Positions 40,297 to 49,294 of a stretch of DNA of 64,000 nt are shown one piece after another. The notes below the pieces were generated by a model. It had not been told where the DNA came from. It searched no databases and was given only the letters and a program-made list of their open reading frames with translations. Every line of letters starts with the position of its first letter. Position 1 is the stretch's first letter. The translations under genes were made by a program, and so were the position numbers. Location of the stretch: assembly GCF_026627925.1 (NCBI RefSeq), contig NZ_JAPNLE010000009.1, forward strand, positions 2,170,001-2,234,000, in the 5' to 3' direction. Source of the stretch: Cupriavidus sp. D39 (GTDB taxonomy: Bacteria > Pseudomonadota > Gammaproteobacteria > Burkholderiales > Burkholderiaceae).

Positions 40297-40608
40297 ATGA
40301 TCACGATTCAAGTTGGGGATGTGGTGGCCGCCTCGCTGGCCGCCGCGGGCGCTTGCCTGATCTGCAGCATCCCGATGGCCTTCCTGCGCAATTTTCCGGC
40401 GTGGGCTTTGCGCACCTATGGCCGCCGCGCGCTGCTGGTGCCGCTGATGATCCTGCCGGTGGGCAGCTGGCTGGCCAGCCTGGCCCTGTCGGGGCAGATC
40501 GACAGTCCCGCCGGCCACGCCATGGTGATTGCCATCGCTTTTCTTTGCCTGACGCTGGCGTCGGCCCTGCTGCGCTACTACCTGAGCGATTACCGAAAAT
40601 CCCGCTGA
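40297..40608 (+). CDS. Small hypothetical membrane protein
   Basis: A 103-residue protein with two or three hydrophobic helices (VVAASLAAAGACLICSIPMAFL, ALLVPLMILPVGSWLASLAL and HAMVIAIAFLCLTLASALLRYYL). It ends with a basic tail. GGGGAAC lies upstream of the ATG. I do not recognise a family. It lies alone between yceI and an alpha/beta hydrolase gene, 18 bases before the latter, and may share its transcript. The coding pattern looks real because third positions are GC-rich. Confidence 0.7.
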   Translation: MITIQVGDVVAASLAAAGACLICSIPMAFLRNFPAWALRTYGRRALLVPLMILPVGSWLASLALSGQIDSPAGHAMVIAIAFLCLTLASALLRYYLSDYRKSR

Positions 40609-40626
40609 GCCGCCGCCAGGCCATCC

Positions 40627-41495
40627 ATGAGCACGCCCCTGCGCTTTGACATCGAGGCCGGCGCCGAAACGCTGGCCGCCGACCGCATCGACCCCGGCAA
40701 CGGCGCGAGCTGCCTGCTGCTGCACGGCGCCGGCACCAGCCACAGTGCGCGCTGGCTGGCATTGCGCCAGGCGCTCGCCGCGCACGGCGTGGGCAGCGTC
40801 GCCATCGATTTTTCCGGCCACGGCGAGAGCTCGGCGCGCACGCCCAACTCGCTGGCCAAGCGCCTGCGCGAGGCCCAGGCGGCGCTAGCCCACCTGGATG
40901 GCACCGCCCCCAGAGCCGTGATCGGCATCAGCATGAGCGGGGAAATCGCCGTGCGGCTGGCCGCCGATCCGAGCAACCACATCGGGCGGCTGCTGACGCT
41001 GGTGGGTGCCGCCTATGACCCGGCCGCGTTCGAGCTCCCCTTCGGCCCGGCCTTTACGGCCGTGCTGCGCACCCCGGCAGCTGGCGCGCCTCGCTCGCCT
41101 TCGATCTCATTGCCCAGTTCCGCGGCCGCCTGACGCTGGTACGCGGCGCCAACGACGCAGTCATCCCGCCGGGCATTGCCGATACGCTTGCCCGGCGCGC
41201 AACCCTGGCCGAACGCGTGGAGATAGTCGACCTGCCGGATACCGGCCACTTGCTGGGCGATGCCTGGCAAAACCAGCCCGGCTTTGCCGACAGGCTGAGC
41301 GCGATCACACTGCGCGCCGTGGCCCCTGAGAGGCCAGCGCGAGATTGCCGCGCCCGATTCACGTATGATGCGGCCTTTCGCTTCTCGCAGCCTTTGCCGC
41401 CCCCGCTTCCTTCATGGCTCTTAAATCCACCATCTTCAAGGCCGAACTGTCCGTATCCGACATGGATCGGCCCTATTACGGCAGCCACGCCCTGA
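40627..41495 (+). CDS. Alpha/beta hydrolase, frameshifted
   Basis: The first frame has CLLLHGAGTSHSARWLALRQALA, the nucleophile elbow GISMSGEIA (Ser in GxSxxG form) and AYDPAAFELPFG. It stops early at 41131. The next frame continues with SWRASLAFDLIAQFRGRLTLVRGANDAVIPP, containing the acid, and LPDTGHLLGD with the histidine. The shift is at 41072-41075, where one C of five is missing. The second frame then runs to 41495, 82 bases into yaeQ, which is unusual. A further indel near 41330 (CCCCTGAG) may hide the real stop. The true end is therefore uncertain and may lie between 41325 and 41495. Confidence 0.65.
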
Positions 41496-41962
41496 CCATT
41501 GCCAAGCACCCGTCGGAAAACGACGCGCGCATGATGGTGCGGCTGCTGGCCTTTGCCTGCGAAGCCAGCGAAACCCTGGCCTTCACCCGCGGCCTGGATG
41601 AGCCCGACGAGCCGGACCTGTGGGAAAAGACCCTGACCGGCGACATCGCGCACTGGATCGAGCTGGGCCAGCCCGACGAATCGCGCCTGAAGCGCGCCGC
41701 GGCCCGTGCCGATCGCGTCACCGTGTTCACCTACAATGGTGCAAGCGCGCGTGAATGGTGGAAGGGCATGGCCGGCAAGGCGGGCAAGCTGCGCAACGTG
41801 ACCATTTACAATGTGCCGGCCGAGGCGGTGGAAGCACTTGCCGCCCTGGCGCAGCGCGCCATGCGGCTGTCGGTCACGATCCAGGATAGCGAGATCTGGG
41901 TCAGCGACGACGACCACAACGTCCGCATCACGCTCGAAGTCCTGCAACAGCCAGCGGGCTGA
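41414..41962 (+). CDS. yaeQ: YaeQ-family protein
   Basis: A 182-residue protein of the YaeQ family (PD-(D/E)XK-like fold). It starts MALKSTIFKAELSVSDMDRPYYGSHALTIAKHPSENDARMMVRLLAFA and has LWEKTLTGDIAHWIELGQPDESRLKRAAARAD and VTVFTYNG. In E. coli the multicopy gene compensates loss of RfaH, and a nuclease-type fold was found. Its molecular role is not settled. Intact. Confidence 0.93.
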   Translation: MALKSTIFKAELSVSDMDRPYYGSHALTIAKHPSENDARMMVRLLAFACEASETLAFTRGLDEPDEPDLWEKTLTGDIAHWIELGQPDESRLKRAAARADRVTVFTYNGASAREWWKGMAGKAGKLRNVTIYNVPAEAVEALAALAQRAMRLSVTIQDSEIWVSDDDHNVRITLEVLQQPAG

Positions 41963-42058
41963 GCCATTTCCGTTTCACCAATCCGCCCGGTGCGGCCGGC
42001 TCGCCGCCAGCCTCACCGAACCCGTGACCCTCGCTGATACAGCACAAGGAAGCCATCC

Positions 42059-42406
42059 ATGAATACCACTCCCTCCGGCCTGCAATTTGAAGACACCGTC
42101 ACCGGCGAAGGCGCCGAAGCCACGGCAGGCAAGCATGTCACGGTGCATTACACCGGCTGGCTCTACGAGAACGAACAAGCCGGCCGCAAGTTCGACTCGA
42201 GCAAGGACCGCAACGACCCCTTCGTGTTCCCGCTGGGCGCCGGCCACGTCATCCGCGGCTGGGATGAAGGCGTGCAAGGCATGAAGGTTGGCGGCACCCG
42301 CCGCCTGGTGATCCCGGCCGAGCTGGGCTACGGCGCGCGCGGCGCGGGCGGCGTGATTCCGCCGAACGCCACGCTGCTGTTCGAAGTGGAACTGCTGGCA
42401 GTCTGA
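42059..42406 (+). CDS. FKBP-type peptidyl-prolyl cis-trans isomerase
   Basis: A single FKBP domain of 115 residues without a signal peptide, so it is cytoplasmic. Active-site positions are present: VHYTGWLYENEQAGRKFDSS, FVFPLGAGHVIRGWDEGVQGMKVGGTRRLVIPAELGYG and VIPPNATLLFEVELL. It speeds proline isomerisation and may act as a chaperone. AAGGAAG precedes the ATG. A very strong bidirectional terminator follows. Confidence 0.94.
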   Translation: MNTTPSGLQFEDTVTGEGAEATAGKHVTVHYTGWLYENEQAGRKFDSSKDRNDPFVFPLGAGHVIRGWDEGVQGMKVGGTRRLVIPAELGYGARGAGGVIPPNATLLFEVELLAV

Positions 42407-42470
42407 TCGCCTGGCCGCCGCCCGCCAGCGGCGGCCAGCGACATCCCGTCCCGCACCTTGCGCGGATGGG

Positions 42471-42502
42471 GCAAAGAGGGCGCCCGTGGGCGCCCTCTTT
42501 GC
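42471..42502. terminator. Bidirectional terminator between FKBP gene and convergent gene
   Basis: Perfect 15-bp arms (42471-42485 and 42488-42502) have only two bases at the tip. They contain AAAGAG on one side and CTCTTT on the other, suited to stopping both convergent genes. Confidence 0.85.
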
Positions 42503-42525
42503 ATTCCGCTGCGGCCAGGCCGCGA

Positions 42526-42846
42526 TCAGAAGCTGATCGCGGCGTTGCCCACGTCGACCCGCACCTTGTCGCGGTCCAGCAGGCGGGCAGCATGGCGGGC
42601 GTAGTCCTGGGCCCACGCCGCATCGCCGCTAAAGCGCTGCTCGCCGGAGAACTTCGCCACGCTGAGGATCTTGTCGATCACCAGCACCTTGCCTACCGGA
42701 CTGGAGGCCTGGCAATCGAGCTCGGCGTATTCGCGGTCGAACCAGCGCCAGCCAGCATCCTCGGTGACCGCCGCCAACTCTGCGTCGCCAATGGTGAAGC
42801 CAAATTCCTTGCCGGTACCGAAAACTACCGTGAGCGTGCGCGCCAT
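42526..42846 (-). CDS. Conserved hypothetical protein
   Basis: A 106-residue soluble protein (TVVFGTGKEFGFTIGDAELAAVTEDAGWRWFDREYAELDC, then VGKVLVIDKILSVAKFSGEQRF). The ATG at 42846 has CCAGGAGAAC upstream, so it is preferred over the ATG 27 bases earlier. I do not recognise a domain. An alpha/beta composition with no membrane segment or signal is all that can be said. It is convergent with the FKBP gene and shares its terminator. Confidence 0.75.
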   Translation of the reverse strand: MARTLTVVFGTGKEFGFTIGDAELAAVTEDAGWRWFDREYAELDCQASSPVGKVLVIDKILSVAKFSGEQRFSGDAAWAQDYARHAARLLDRDKVRVDVGNAAISF

Positions 42847-42945
42847 AGCCTGTTCTCCTGGTTGATGCGCCATTGTAAAGACATAGCAGGCGATACCGCC
42901 ACCTTGCCCCGCAGATAGTGTCAGTCCGCGAGGTTAGCCCCAGCG

Positions 42946-43836
42946 TCACCCAGGTAACTCGCAGCGCGGCGCCAGCACGGCCTGCGCTACCTCGGCGCCG
43001 GGCTGCTGCGCGAAGGCTACCCAGGCCAGCTTGCTCGGGTCGGCCCCGGCCGGCAGCGGCACGCTGCCCGACCAGGCCAGCCCCTCGGGCGGCACGGCGA
43101 AGGGCCCCAGCCATAACCGCACCACACGCTCGTGATGCAAGGTGGCGCCCTGGTTCTCGCCGGCCTTCACCGCCGACACCAGCCCGTCCTCGACCAGCGC
43201 GGCATAGGCCTGCAATGGCCCGGAGCGGGCTGCGGGCGTCACGTTCAGCGCGACCTGCACCTGTGCCGCGGAGAGCGCCTGCCAGCCCAGCCGGAGCGAG
43301 GCGCCAGGCGCTTGCGCATTGATCTCGGCGACGCGCGCCGCGACCTCGCCTGCGTCTTGCCAGCGGCGCTGCTCGCGCGCGCCGACAAACACCTCGGGCG
43401 TATATACCGTATGACTGCCGACGGCGCGCGCCAGCATGCGCTGGCGCGCGGTAGACACCGGGCTGGCAAAGCGGTCGCGCCAGCCAAGGCTGTCCCAGTA
43501 GTCGACGTGCAGCGCCAGCGCCAGTGCCTGTGAAGCCGGCAGTCGAGCGGCCTGCGTGCCAAGCCAGCGATCGGCCGGCGGGCAGCTGTTGCAGCCCTCC
43601 GAGGTGTAGAGCTCGATCAGCGCGAGCCGCTGGGGCGGGCTGTCGTGCAGGCACGCGGCCGGCACGGCGCCGGCCGCCGCGCGCACCGGGCCGGCCAGCG
43701 CGGCGAGCATCAGCACCGGCGCCCAGCGCAGCGGCCAGGACCTGGGCTTGCAGGATTGCCGGGAGGGATTGCGCGGCCCGGCATCCCGGTACATGTTGGC
43801 AGCGGCCTGCGCCGATTGTTCGAGATGGGTGTGCAT
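42946..43836 (-). CDS. DUF1223-family secreted thioredoxin-like protein
   Basis: A 296-residue protein. The start at 43836 is set by GGAGGT 6 bases upstream, giving a long basic N-terminus before the hydrophobic stretch WAPVLMLAALAGPVRAAAG, which should export it. The DUF1223 hallmark LIELYTSEGCNSCPPADRWL carries a CxxC-like CNSC pair. YTPEVFVGARE follows. The family has a thioredoxin fold and unknown substrate; a redox role in the periplasm is inferred. Intact and divergent from the ChaC-like gene. Confidence 0.88.
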   Translation of the reverse strand: MHTHLEQSAQAAANMYRDAGPRNPSRQSCKPRSWPLRWAPVLMLAALAGPVRAAAGAVPAACLHDSPPQRLALIELYTSEGCNSCPPADRWLGTQAARLPASQALALALHVDYWDSLGWRDRFASPVSTARQRMLARAVGSHTVYTPEVFVGAREQRRWQDAGEVAARVAEINAQAPGASLRLGWQALSAAQVQVALNVTPAARSGPLQAYAALVEDGLVSAVKAGENQGATLHHERVVRLWLGPFAVPPEGLAWSGSVPLPAGADPSKLAWVAFAQQPGAEVAQAVLAPRCELPG

Positions 43837-43961
43837 GCTGGACCTCCGAAGGCTGCCTGACCGTTGTCAGTCGCACACAACCTGCCGGACCTTACAGACA
43901 TTTCTGCGTGCCATGTGGTTTCCATGCCGCCTGCCGCGCAGCTTTGGATTATGCTTGCATC

Positions 43962-44666
43962 ATGGCCATCACCCGACAAGATCTCGAAACAGATCGGCTG
44001 CGTGCTTCTCTTTGCAGCACGCCAGTGGCTTCCTCGCTACTTCCCGAAGAAGCTTTCGAACGTTCCCTGCGCGCTACGCTGGACCAGCGGCCGGATACGC
44101 CCGGGCTGGCCGGCGATGTCCTGCTGTTCGGCTATGGCTCGCTGATCTGGAACCCGATGGTGATTCACACGGATCGCCAGCTGGCTAGCGTGCATGGCTA
44201 CCACCGCGGCTTCTACCTGTACTCGCGCATCAACCGCGGCACCTGGGACGACCCGGGCCTGGTGCTCGCGCTAGACCGCGGCGGTTCGTGCCACGGCGTC
44301 GTCTTCCGCATCCCCCATCACATGATCGAGCAGGAATTCCGCCTGCTGTGGCGCCGCGAGATGCTGACCGGCGCCTACCATCCGCGCTGGCTCAACGTGA
44401 AGATGGCCGGCAGCCCGCGGCAGCGCGCGCTGGCCTTCGTGATGAACCGTCAGCACGAGGCCTATGCCGGGCGCCTGCCGGACGACCGCGTGGTCGCCTG
44501 CCTGCGCCACGCCTGCGGCCTGTATGGCCCGGCCCGCGAATACCTGCAGCAAACGCTGCTCGGGCTTGCCACCAACGGGGTCGACGATCCCTACCTGGGA
44601 CGGCTCTGGCGCCGGCTGCAGGATACGGATGCCACGGCCGCACAGGCTGTCAGCGAAACCGCCTGA
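43962..44666 (+). CDS. ChaC-like gamma-glutamylcyclotransferase
   Basis: A 234-residue cytoplasmic enzyme. The substrate-binding loop VLLFGYGSLIWNP is at about residues 53-65. HGYHRGFYLYSRINRGTWDDPGLVLALDRGGSCHGVVFRI follows, and the acid FRLLWRREMLTGAYHPRWL includes the catalytic glutamate region. ChaC enzymes release 5-oxoproline from glutathione. The longer upstream frame is antisense to the DUF1223 gene, so the ATG at 43962 is used. An ankyrin protein gene follows after 16 bases. Confidence 0.9.
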   Translation: MAITRQDLETDRLRASLCSTPVASSLLPEEAFERSLRATLDQRPDTPGLAGDVLLFGYGSLIWNPMVIHTDRQLASVHGYHRGFYLYSRINRGTWDDPGLVLALDRGGSCHGVVFRIPHHMIEQEFRLLWRREMLTGAYHPRWLNVKMAGSPRQRALAFVMNRQHEAYAGRLPDDRVVACLRHACGLYGPAREYLQQTLLGLATNGVDDPYLGRLWRRLQDTDATAAQAVSETA

Positions 44667-44682
44667 CCCAGGAACGACCAGC

Positions 44683-45486
44683 ATGCCACGCCCTGCTGCC
44701 CGCCCCCGCCGACTGGTGCTTGCCGAAGTGCTGGGGCTGACCGGATTGCTGATGGGCGGCGCGCTGCTGGCCGGCCCCGGTGGATCGACGCTGGCCGCGC
44801 GCCCTGCCGGCAGCGGCCCGGCCCAGTCTTCGCCGCGCTCGCACGGGCAAGGCGCCGCCGGCTCCGCCGCGCCGGCGCACGATAGCGTTGGCGGGCTCGA
44901 CCGCAATCTGCTTGCCGCGGCAACGCTGGGAGACCTCGAGCTGGTCAAGCGCTTGCTGGCTTCCGGCGCTTCCGCCCAGGCCGCCGACGAACGTGGCCGC
45001 AGCGCCTTGCTGGTGGCGGTCTACAGCCGCCACGCCGAGGTCGCCAAGGCACTGGTGGCGGCAGGCGCCGATGTCAACCGCAAGGACATGGAATCCAACA
45101 GCCCATTCCTGCTGGCCGCGTCCACCGGGCAGCTTGAGCTGGTGCAGCTGTCGCTGGCGCATGGCGCCGACATCAACAGCACGGACAGCTACGACAACAC
45201 CGCCCTGATCGCCGCGTGCGAGCATGGCAATACCGAAGTGGTAAAGGTCTTGTTGAAAGCCGGCGTGGCGGTCGACCATATCAACCGCCAGGGCTGGACC
45301 GCTTTGCTGGAGACCATCGTCATGGGCGATGGCAGCGCGCGGTATGAAGACACGGTGCAGTTGCTGCTGGACGCGGGCGCGGACGCCAACCTCGCCGACC
45401 GGGATGGCACCACCCCGACCCGGCACGCGCGCGAGCGCAGCTACAAGACCATGGTGAAGATGCTGGTGCGCGTGCGCGGGCACTGA
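44683..45486 (+). CDS. Ankyrin-repeat protein, exported or membrane-anchored
   Basis: 267 residues. The N-terminus is basic then hydrophobic (VLAEVLGLTGLLMGGALLAG), a likely signal or anchor. A Ser/Gly/Ala-rich linker follows to residue 75. Five ankyrin repeats cover 78-265, for example NLLAAATLGDLELVKRLLASGASAQ and SALLVAVYSRHAEVAKALVAAGADVN. Such periplasmic ankyrin proteins act as scaffolds (AnkB-like with catalase in pseudomonads), but the partner is unknown here. CCAGGAA sits upstream. Its short distance to the ChaC gene suggests one operon. Confidence 0.88.
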   Translation: MPRPAARPRRLVLAEVLGLTGLLMGGALLAGPGGSTLAARPAGSGPAQSSPRSHGQGAAGSAAPAHDSVGGLDRNLLAAATLGDLELVKRLLASGASAQAADERGRSALLVAVYSRHAEVAKALVAAGADVNRKDMESNSPFLLAASTGQLELVQLSLAHGADINSTDSYDNTALIAACEHGNTEVVKVLLKAGVAVDHINRQGWTALLETIVMGDGSARYEDTVQLLLDAGADANLADRDGTTPTRHARERSYKTMVKMLVRVRGH

Positions 45487-45508
45487 CGCGGGCACGGATG
45501 TGCCCGCG
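45487..45508. terminator. Hairpin after ankyrin gene
   Basis: CGCGGGCAC and GTGCCCGCG pair around GGAT in the 68-base convergent gap. There is no T-tract, so intrinsic termination is doubtful. Confidence 0.4.
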
Positions 45509-45554
45509 CGCGTCCCGCTGTTGCAACGCTACCCGGCCAGGCCGCTCAGGCCGT

Positions 45555-47281
45555 TCATGCCGCCGCCGGCTTCGACTCCGCGCTGCGCGCGTTCTCGCTT
45601 TCCTGCAGCGCGCGCCACATCACCTTGCCCGTGCCCGACTTGGGCAGCGCGTCGACAAACTCCACCACGCGCGGGTACTTGTAGGCCGCCATGTTTTCCT
45701 TGGCCCACTCGATGATTTCCTCGGGCGTGGTCTTGCCCTTGGCATGCGTCTTGAGCACCACCACCGCCTTGACGGTTTCGCCCCGATACGCATCGCGCGT
45801 GCCGATGATGCAGGCTTCCTGCACGTCGGGATGCTTGTACAGCAGGTTCTCCACCTCGGCGGGCCACACCTTGAACCCCGACGCGTTGATCATGCGCTTG
45901 AGCCGGTCGGTGATGAAGTAGTAGCCCTCTTCGTCCATGCGGCCCAGGTCGCCGGTGCGGAAGAAGGTCTTGCCATCGAACTCGATGAAGGCATCGCGCG
46001 TGGCATCCGGCTTGCCCCAGTAGCCCTTGAACACCTGCGGGCCGCACACGATGATCTCGCCGATCTCATTGACCGCCACTTCCTTGAGCGTGACCGGGTC
46101 GATCACGCGTGCGTCGGTATTGAAGGTGGGCACGCCCAGGCACTGCAGCTTGGGCCGGTCGCCCGGATTGCTGTGGGTCGGCGCCATGGTTTCGGACAAG
46201 CCATAGCCTTCGATGTAGTTGAGGCCGAACTGCTGCTTCAGACGCTCCGCCACCGCCTGCGGCATGGCCGCGCCGCCGCCGCCGATATAGCGCAGGCTCG
46301 ACAGGTCGAACTGGTCCAGGTTCGGGCTGCCCAGGAAGTCGATCACCATGGTCGGGATGTTGGTCCAGTGCGTGACCTGGAAGCGCGAGATCAGGCGGCC
46401 CGCGACTTCCCGGTCCCAGCGCGGCAGCATCACCACGGTGGCACCGCTGTAGATCGGGCCGTTCATGCCGTACTGCATGCCGGTCACGTGGAACAGCGGC
46501 AGCACCGCCAGGATCGTCGATTCCGCGCCGCTGCCGCTCCAGGTGCCGCCACCGATCACGTTGTGCATGACGGAACGGTGGGTGTGGATGCAGCCCTTGG
46601 GAAAGCCGGTGGTACCCGAGGTGTAGGGCATCACCGCCATATCGTCCGGGCCCGCGGTATGCGGGCCAGGCACCAGTTGCGCGGCCAGCGCCTCGGTCCA
46701 CGGGGTGGCGCCGGCCGGCAGCGGATGCTGCGCGGTCAGCCAGGCACCGGGGGCGTCTTCGGGGTTCTCGTAGCTGGCCGGCAGCGCGTCGCTGTATTGC
46801 GTGACCAGCAGGTGCTGCAGGCGCTGCAGGCGCTGCTCGGGCGGCAGCTCATTGTTGGCTTGCTCGGCGCCCATGGCCAGATCCGCGCTGCAGATCGCCA
46901 CGCTGGCCTGCGCGTCGGTGATGTAGTGCTTGAATTCCTCGGCCCGGTTCATCGGGTTGACCGGCACGACCACGGCATCCGCGCGCAGGATCGCGTAGTA
47001 CGCAATGATGAATTGCGGGCAGTTCTGCATATACAGCAGCACCCGGTCGCCCTTCTTCACGCCGGCCTTTTGCTGCAGCCAGCCCGCCATGGCGCTGGCC
47101 TGGGCTTCCAGCGCCCGGAAGGTGATGGCGTTGCCGAAATAGCGGATGGCCGCCTTGTCGGCGTAGCGATGGGCGGAGACCACCAGGTTGTACCAGAGCG
47201 AGGTCTCCGGCAACACGATCTCGGTAGGCATGCGCTTGGGCCAGAACTGGAAATGCGGGCGCGCGGGCTGGGGGTCTGCAT
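45555..47281 (-). CDS. Long-chain acyl-CoA ligase (AMP-binding), frameshift near the start
   Basis: The ATP-dependent ligase has about 575 residues. AMP-binding motif MPYTSGTTGFPKGCIHTHR, then EGYGLSETMAPTHSN, the hinge region FFRTGDLGRMDEEGYYFITDRLKR and the C-terminal Lys in LPKSGTGKVMWR. The frame containing these has no good start: its useful upstream sequence ARPHFQFWPKRMPTE belongs to the protein. An ATG at 47281 with AGGAG upstream reads MQTPS in another frame. Adding one G/C in the run 47270-47274 joins them as MQTPQPARPHFQFWPKR, the expected N-terminus. Annotated from 47281 on that basis; the ATG at 47231 is an alternative. A FadR/PsrA-like palindrome lies upstream. Confidence 0.85.
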
Positions 47282-47367
47282 AAAGGTCTCCTATGCGGTC
47301 TATCCGACCTAATCTTGGGATGCGAGGCGAGGAATGAATCTGGTGAAGCTGGCAATCGGTCAAGCAA

Positions 47368-47386
47368 TATAACCGAACGACCGTTC
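47368..47386 (-). promoter_or_regulatory. Promoter and TetR-type operator of the acyl-CoA ligase
   Basis: GAACG-AC-CGTTC (47375-47386) is a perfect palindrome of the type recognised by fatty-acid-responsive TetR regulators in proteobacteria. A TATATT -10-like box on the minus strand (47368-47373) touches it. Acyl-CoA-relieved repression is the inferred logic. Confidence 0.5.
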
Positions 47387-47555
47387 TTTTTTCAATCCAT
47401 CCTTACCCTTGCCCGTGCCTGTGCTCTTGCGTGCGCCGGCTTCGATGCCGCATTGTCAAGGTTGCATTCGGCGGGATAGCCCCAATATAAGGCGCATGAC
47501 GTCATTGCCCGGGCGGAGCCTTTCGCGCGGGCGTCCCACACTCCGAGGCCAAGCC

Positions 47556-48401
47556 ATGAGCGACGTAACCCTGCAGAATTTTGACGCCGACGTGATCGAG
47601 ACGTCGCGCCATATCCCGGTGCTGGTGGATTTCTGGGCGCCGTGGTGCGGCCCTTGCCGCACCTTGGGGCCGATGCTGGAAAAGCTTGAGGGCGAGGCGG
47701 CCGGCAAATGGCGGCTGACCAAGGTGAACGTGGATGAGAACCAGGAGCTGGCCTCGCATTTCGGCGTGCGCAGCATTCCCCACGTGGTGGCGTTTGCCGA
47801 CGGCCAGGCGGTGGACCAGTTCACCGGCGTGCTGCCGGAATCCGGGCTGCGCGAGTTTATTGCCCGCGTGATGCCCGACCCGGGCAAGGTGGCACTGCGC
47901 GCTGCCCGCGACGCCGCCGCCGCGGGCGACCGCGAGGCGGCCAGGTCGGCGTTCCAGGCGGCGCTGGCGTTCGACCCCGGCTTTGACGCGGCTCGCCTCG
48001 AATATATCGGCTTCCTGCTGGACGAAGACGCACTGGACCAGGCCCAGTCGGAGTTCGGCATGCTGTCCCCGAATGCGGCCGAGGAGGACGGCTACGCAGC
48101 GCTCTGCACCCGGATCGAAGCCATGCGCGGTGCGTCGGACCTGCCGGACGCGGCCACCCTGGCGGCCCGCATCGCCGAAGCGCCCGGCGACCTGCAGGCG
48201 CGGCTGGACCTGGCGCGCGCGCTGATCGCGCACCGGCAATATGAGTCGGCGCTGGAGCAACTGCTGGCCATCGCGCGCACGGACCGCACCTTCGAGGACG
48301 ATATCGGCCGCACGGCCATGCTGTCGGTATTCAAGCTGATGAGCGATCAGCCCGACGTGGTGTCGCGCTATCGCCGGCTGCTGGCCTCGGCGCTCAATTA
48401 A
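47556..48401 (+). CDS. cnoX: Thioredoxin-fold co-chaperone CnoX (YbbN)
   Basis: A 281-residue protein. Residues 1-110 are a thioredoxin domain with the intact CGPC pair at 31-34 (VLVDFWAPWCGPCRTLGPML). Residues 115-280 are TPR-like helical repeats (AARDAAAAGDREAARSAFQAALAFDPGF, LQARLDLARALIAHRQYESALEQLLAIARTD). This architecture is that of YbbN/CnoX, a holdase that protects clients from oxidation and passes them to GroEL or DnaK. E. coli has SxxC at this site; the CxxC form suggests thiol-disulfide activity. A terminator follows. Confidence 0.92.
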   Translation: MSDVTLQNFDADVIETSRHIPVLVDFWAPWCGPCRTLGPMLEKLEGEAAGKWRLTKVNVDENQELASHFGVRSIPHVVAFADGQAVDQFTGVLPESGLREFIARVMPDPGKVALRAARDAAAAGDREAARSAFQAALAFDPGFDAARLEYIGFLLDEDALDQAQSEFGMLSPNAAEEDGYAALCTRIEAMRGASDLPDAATLAARIAEAPGDLQARLDLARALIAHRQYESALEQLLAIARTDRTFEDDIGRTAMLSVFKLMSDQPDVVSRYRRLLASALN

Positions 48402-48416
48402 ACTGGCGGATGCATG

Positions 48417-48440
48417 CGGCGGGCCAGGCCCGCCGTTTTA
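48417..48440 (+). terminator. Rho-independent terminator of cnoX
   Basis: CGGCGGGC (48417-48424) and GCCCGCCG (48428-48435) pair around CAG and are followed by TTTTA. It lies upstream of the GTG chosen for the next gene, which argues against the longer cupin frame from 48414. Confidence 0.75.
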
Positions 48441-48467
48441 TCCGCCCAGCCAACTCCCCGTTCCGCC

Positions 48468-48857
48468 GTGACTGCCTCCCCGCCCCGCCTGATCGACTTC
48501 CAGACCGACCACGAACCGCTGCCCAGCCACGACCGTCCGCACCCCGACCGGCTGGTCGCCGGCAACCCGGACCGCACCACCTGGACGCACTACAGCGCCA
48601 GCCAGGGCGACTTCGATTGCGGCATCTGGGCCTGCGAGCCGGGCGCGTGGCGCATTGCGTTTCCGGCCGGCAAGGAGGAGTTCTTCCATGTCATCAGCGG
48701 CCGCCTGCGTATCAGCGACGACGCGGGCAACGCCCGTGAGTTCGGCCCCGGCGACGCCTGCGTGATCCCGGCCGGCTTCACCGGCCTGTTCGAGGTGATC
48801 GAGCCGGTGCGCAAGCACTTTGTCGTGCTGGACCGGGCTGCCGCCGACGCCATCTAG
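48468..48857 (+). CDS. Cupin-domain protein (DUF861/EutQ-like)
   Basis: 129 residues from a GTG start (MTASPPRLIDFQ). The single cupin has ACEPGAWRIAFPAGKEEFFHVISGRLRISDDAG and FGPGDACVIPAGFTGLFEVIEPVRKHFVV, as in the Cupin_3 family. A metal site is uncertain because the first motif lacks the usual HxH pattern. The function is unknown. Its stop codon overlaps that of the convergent hemerythrin gene. Confidence 0.82.
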   Translation: MTASPPRLIDFQTDHEPLPSHDRPHPDRLVAGNPDRTTWTHYSASQGDFDCGIWACEPGAWRIAFPAGKEEFFHVISGRLRISDDAGNAREFGPGDACVIPAGFTGLFEVIEPVRKHFVVLDRAAADAI

Positions 48858-49294
48858 GCCGCCTGCTCCGCCGGCGCCTCGATCAGGCTGAAGCCGTTTT
48901 CGCGCATGTGGTTGACCATCATCGCGTCCATCGCCTTCACGTGCTGGTCGAACCAGCCGGGCAGCTCCGACAAGAGCCGCCGGCCCAGCGCCAGGTCGCC
49001 CTCGGCCACCTTGTCGCGCACCGCGCCGGCCACCGCCAGCACCTGCTCGTGCTCGCCGCGATGGCAATGCTGCGGACCGAAGGCCATCGCCTCCATCCAC
49101 GCTTGCTCCTGGCCGAAATGATGGCGGGTATGGTCGATCCATTCGTCCAGGGCCGCCAGGAAGCCAGCGTCGTCGGCGCGCGTGGCAGCGTCCAGCAACT
49201 GTACGAACTCGGCGTGGGTCGCATCGGTGACCGGCTCGCCCAACAGCAGGTCAGGGGCCAGTGTGGCGGTGCTCGGAGAAGAGGAATCGGTCAT
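48854..49294 (-). CDS. Hemerythrin-domain protein
   Basis: A 146-residue four-helix protein with a non-heme di-iron site. Likely ligands are His-27, His-55, His-59, Glu-63, His-78 and His-82, plus the late HVKAMD segment. This follows the pattern of single-domain bacteriohemerythrins, which bind dioxygen or supply it to oxygenases. The final helix ends NHMRENGFSLIEAPAEQAA. The ATG at 49294 is preferred to a longer frame through low-quality upstream sequence. The TAG stop overlaps the cupin stop on the other strand in a CTAG tetramer. Confidence 0.88.
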   Translation of the reverse strand: MTDSSSPSTATLAPDLLLGEPVTDATHAEFVQLLDAATRADDAGFLAALDEWIDHTRHHFGQEQAWMEAMAFGPQHCHRGEHEQVLAVAGAVRDKVAEGDLALGRRLLSELPGWFDQHVKAMDAMMVNHMRENGFSLIEAPAEQAA

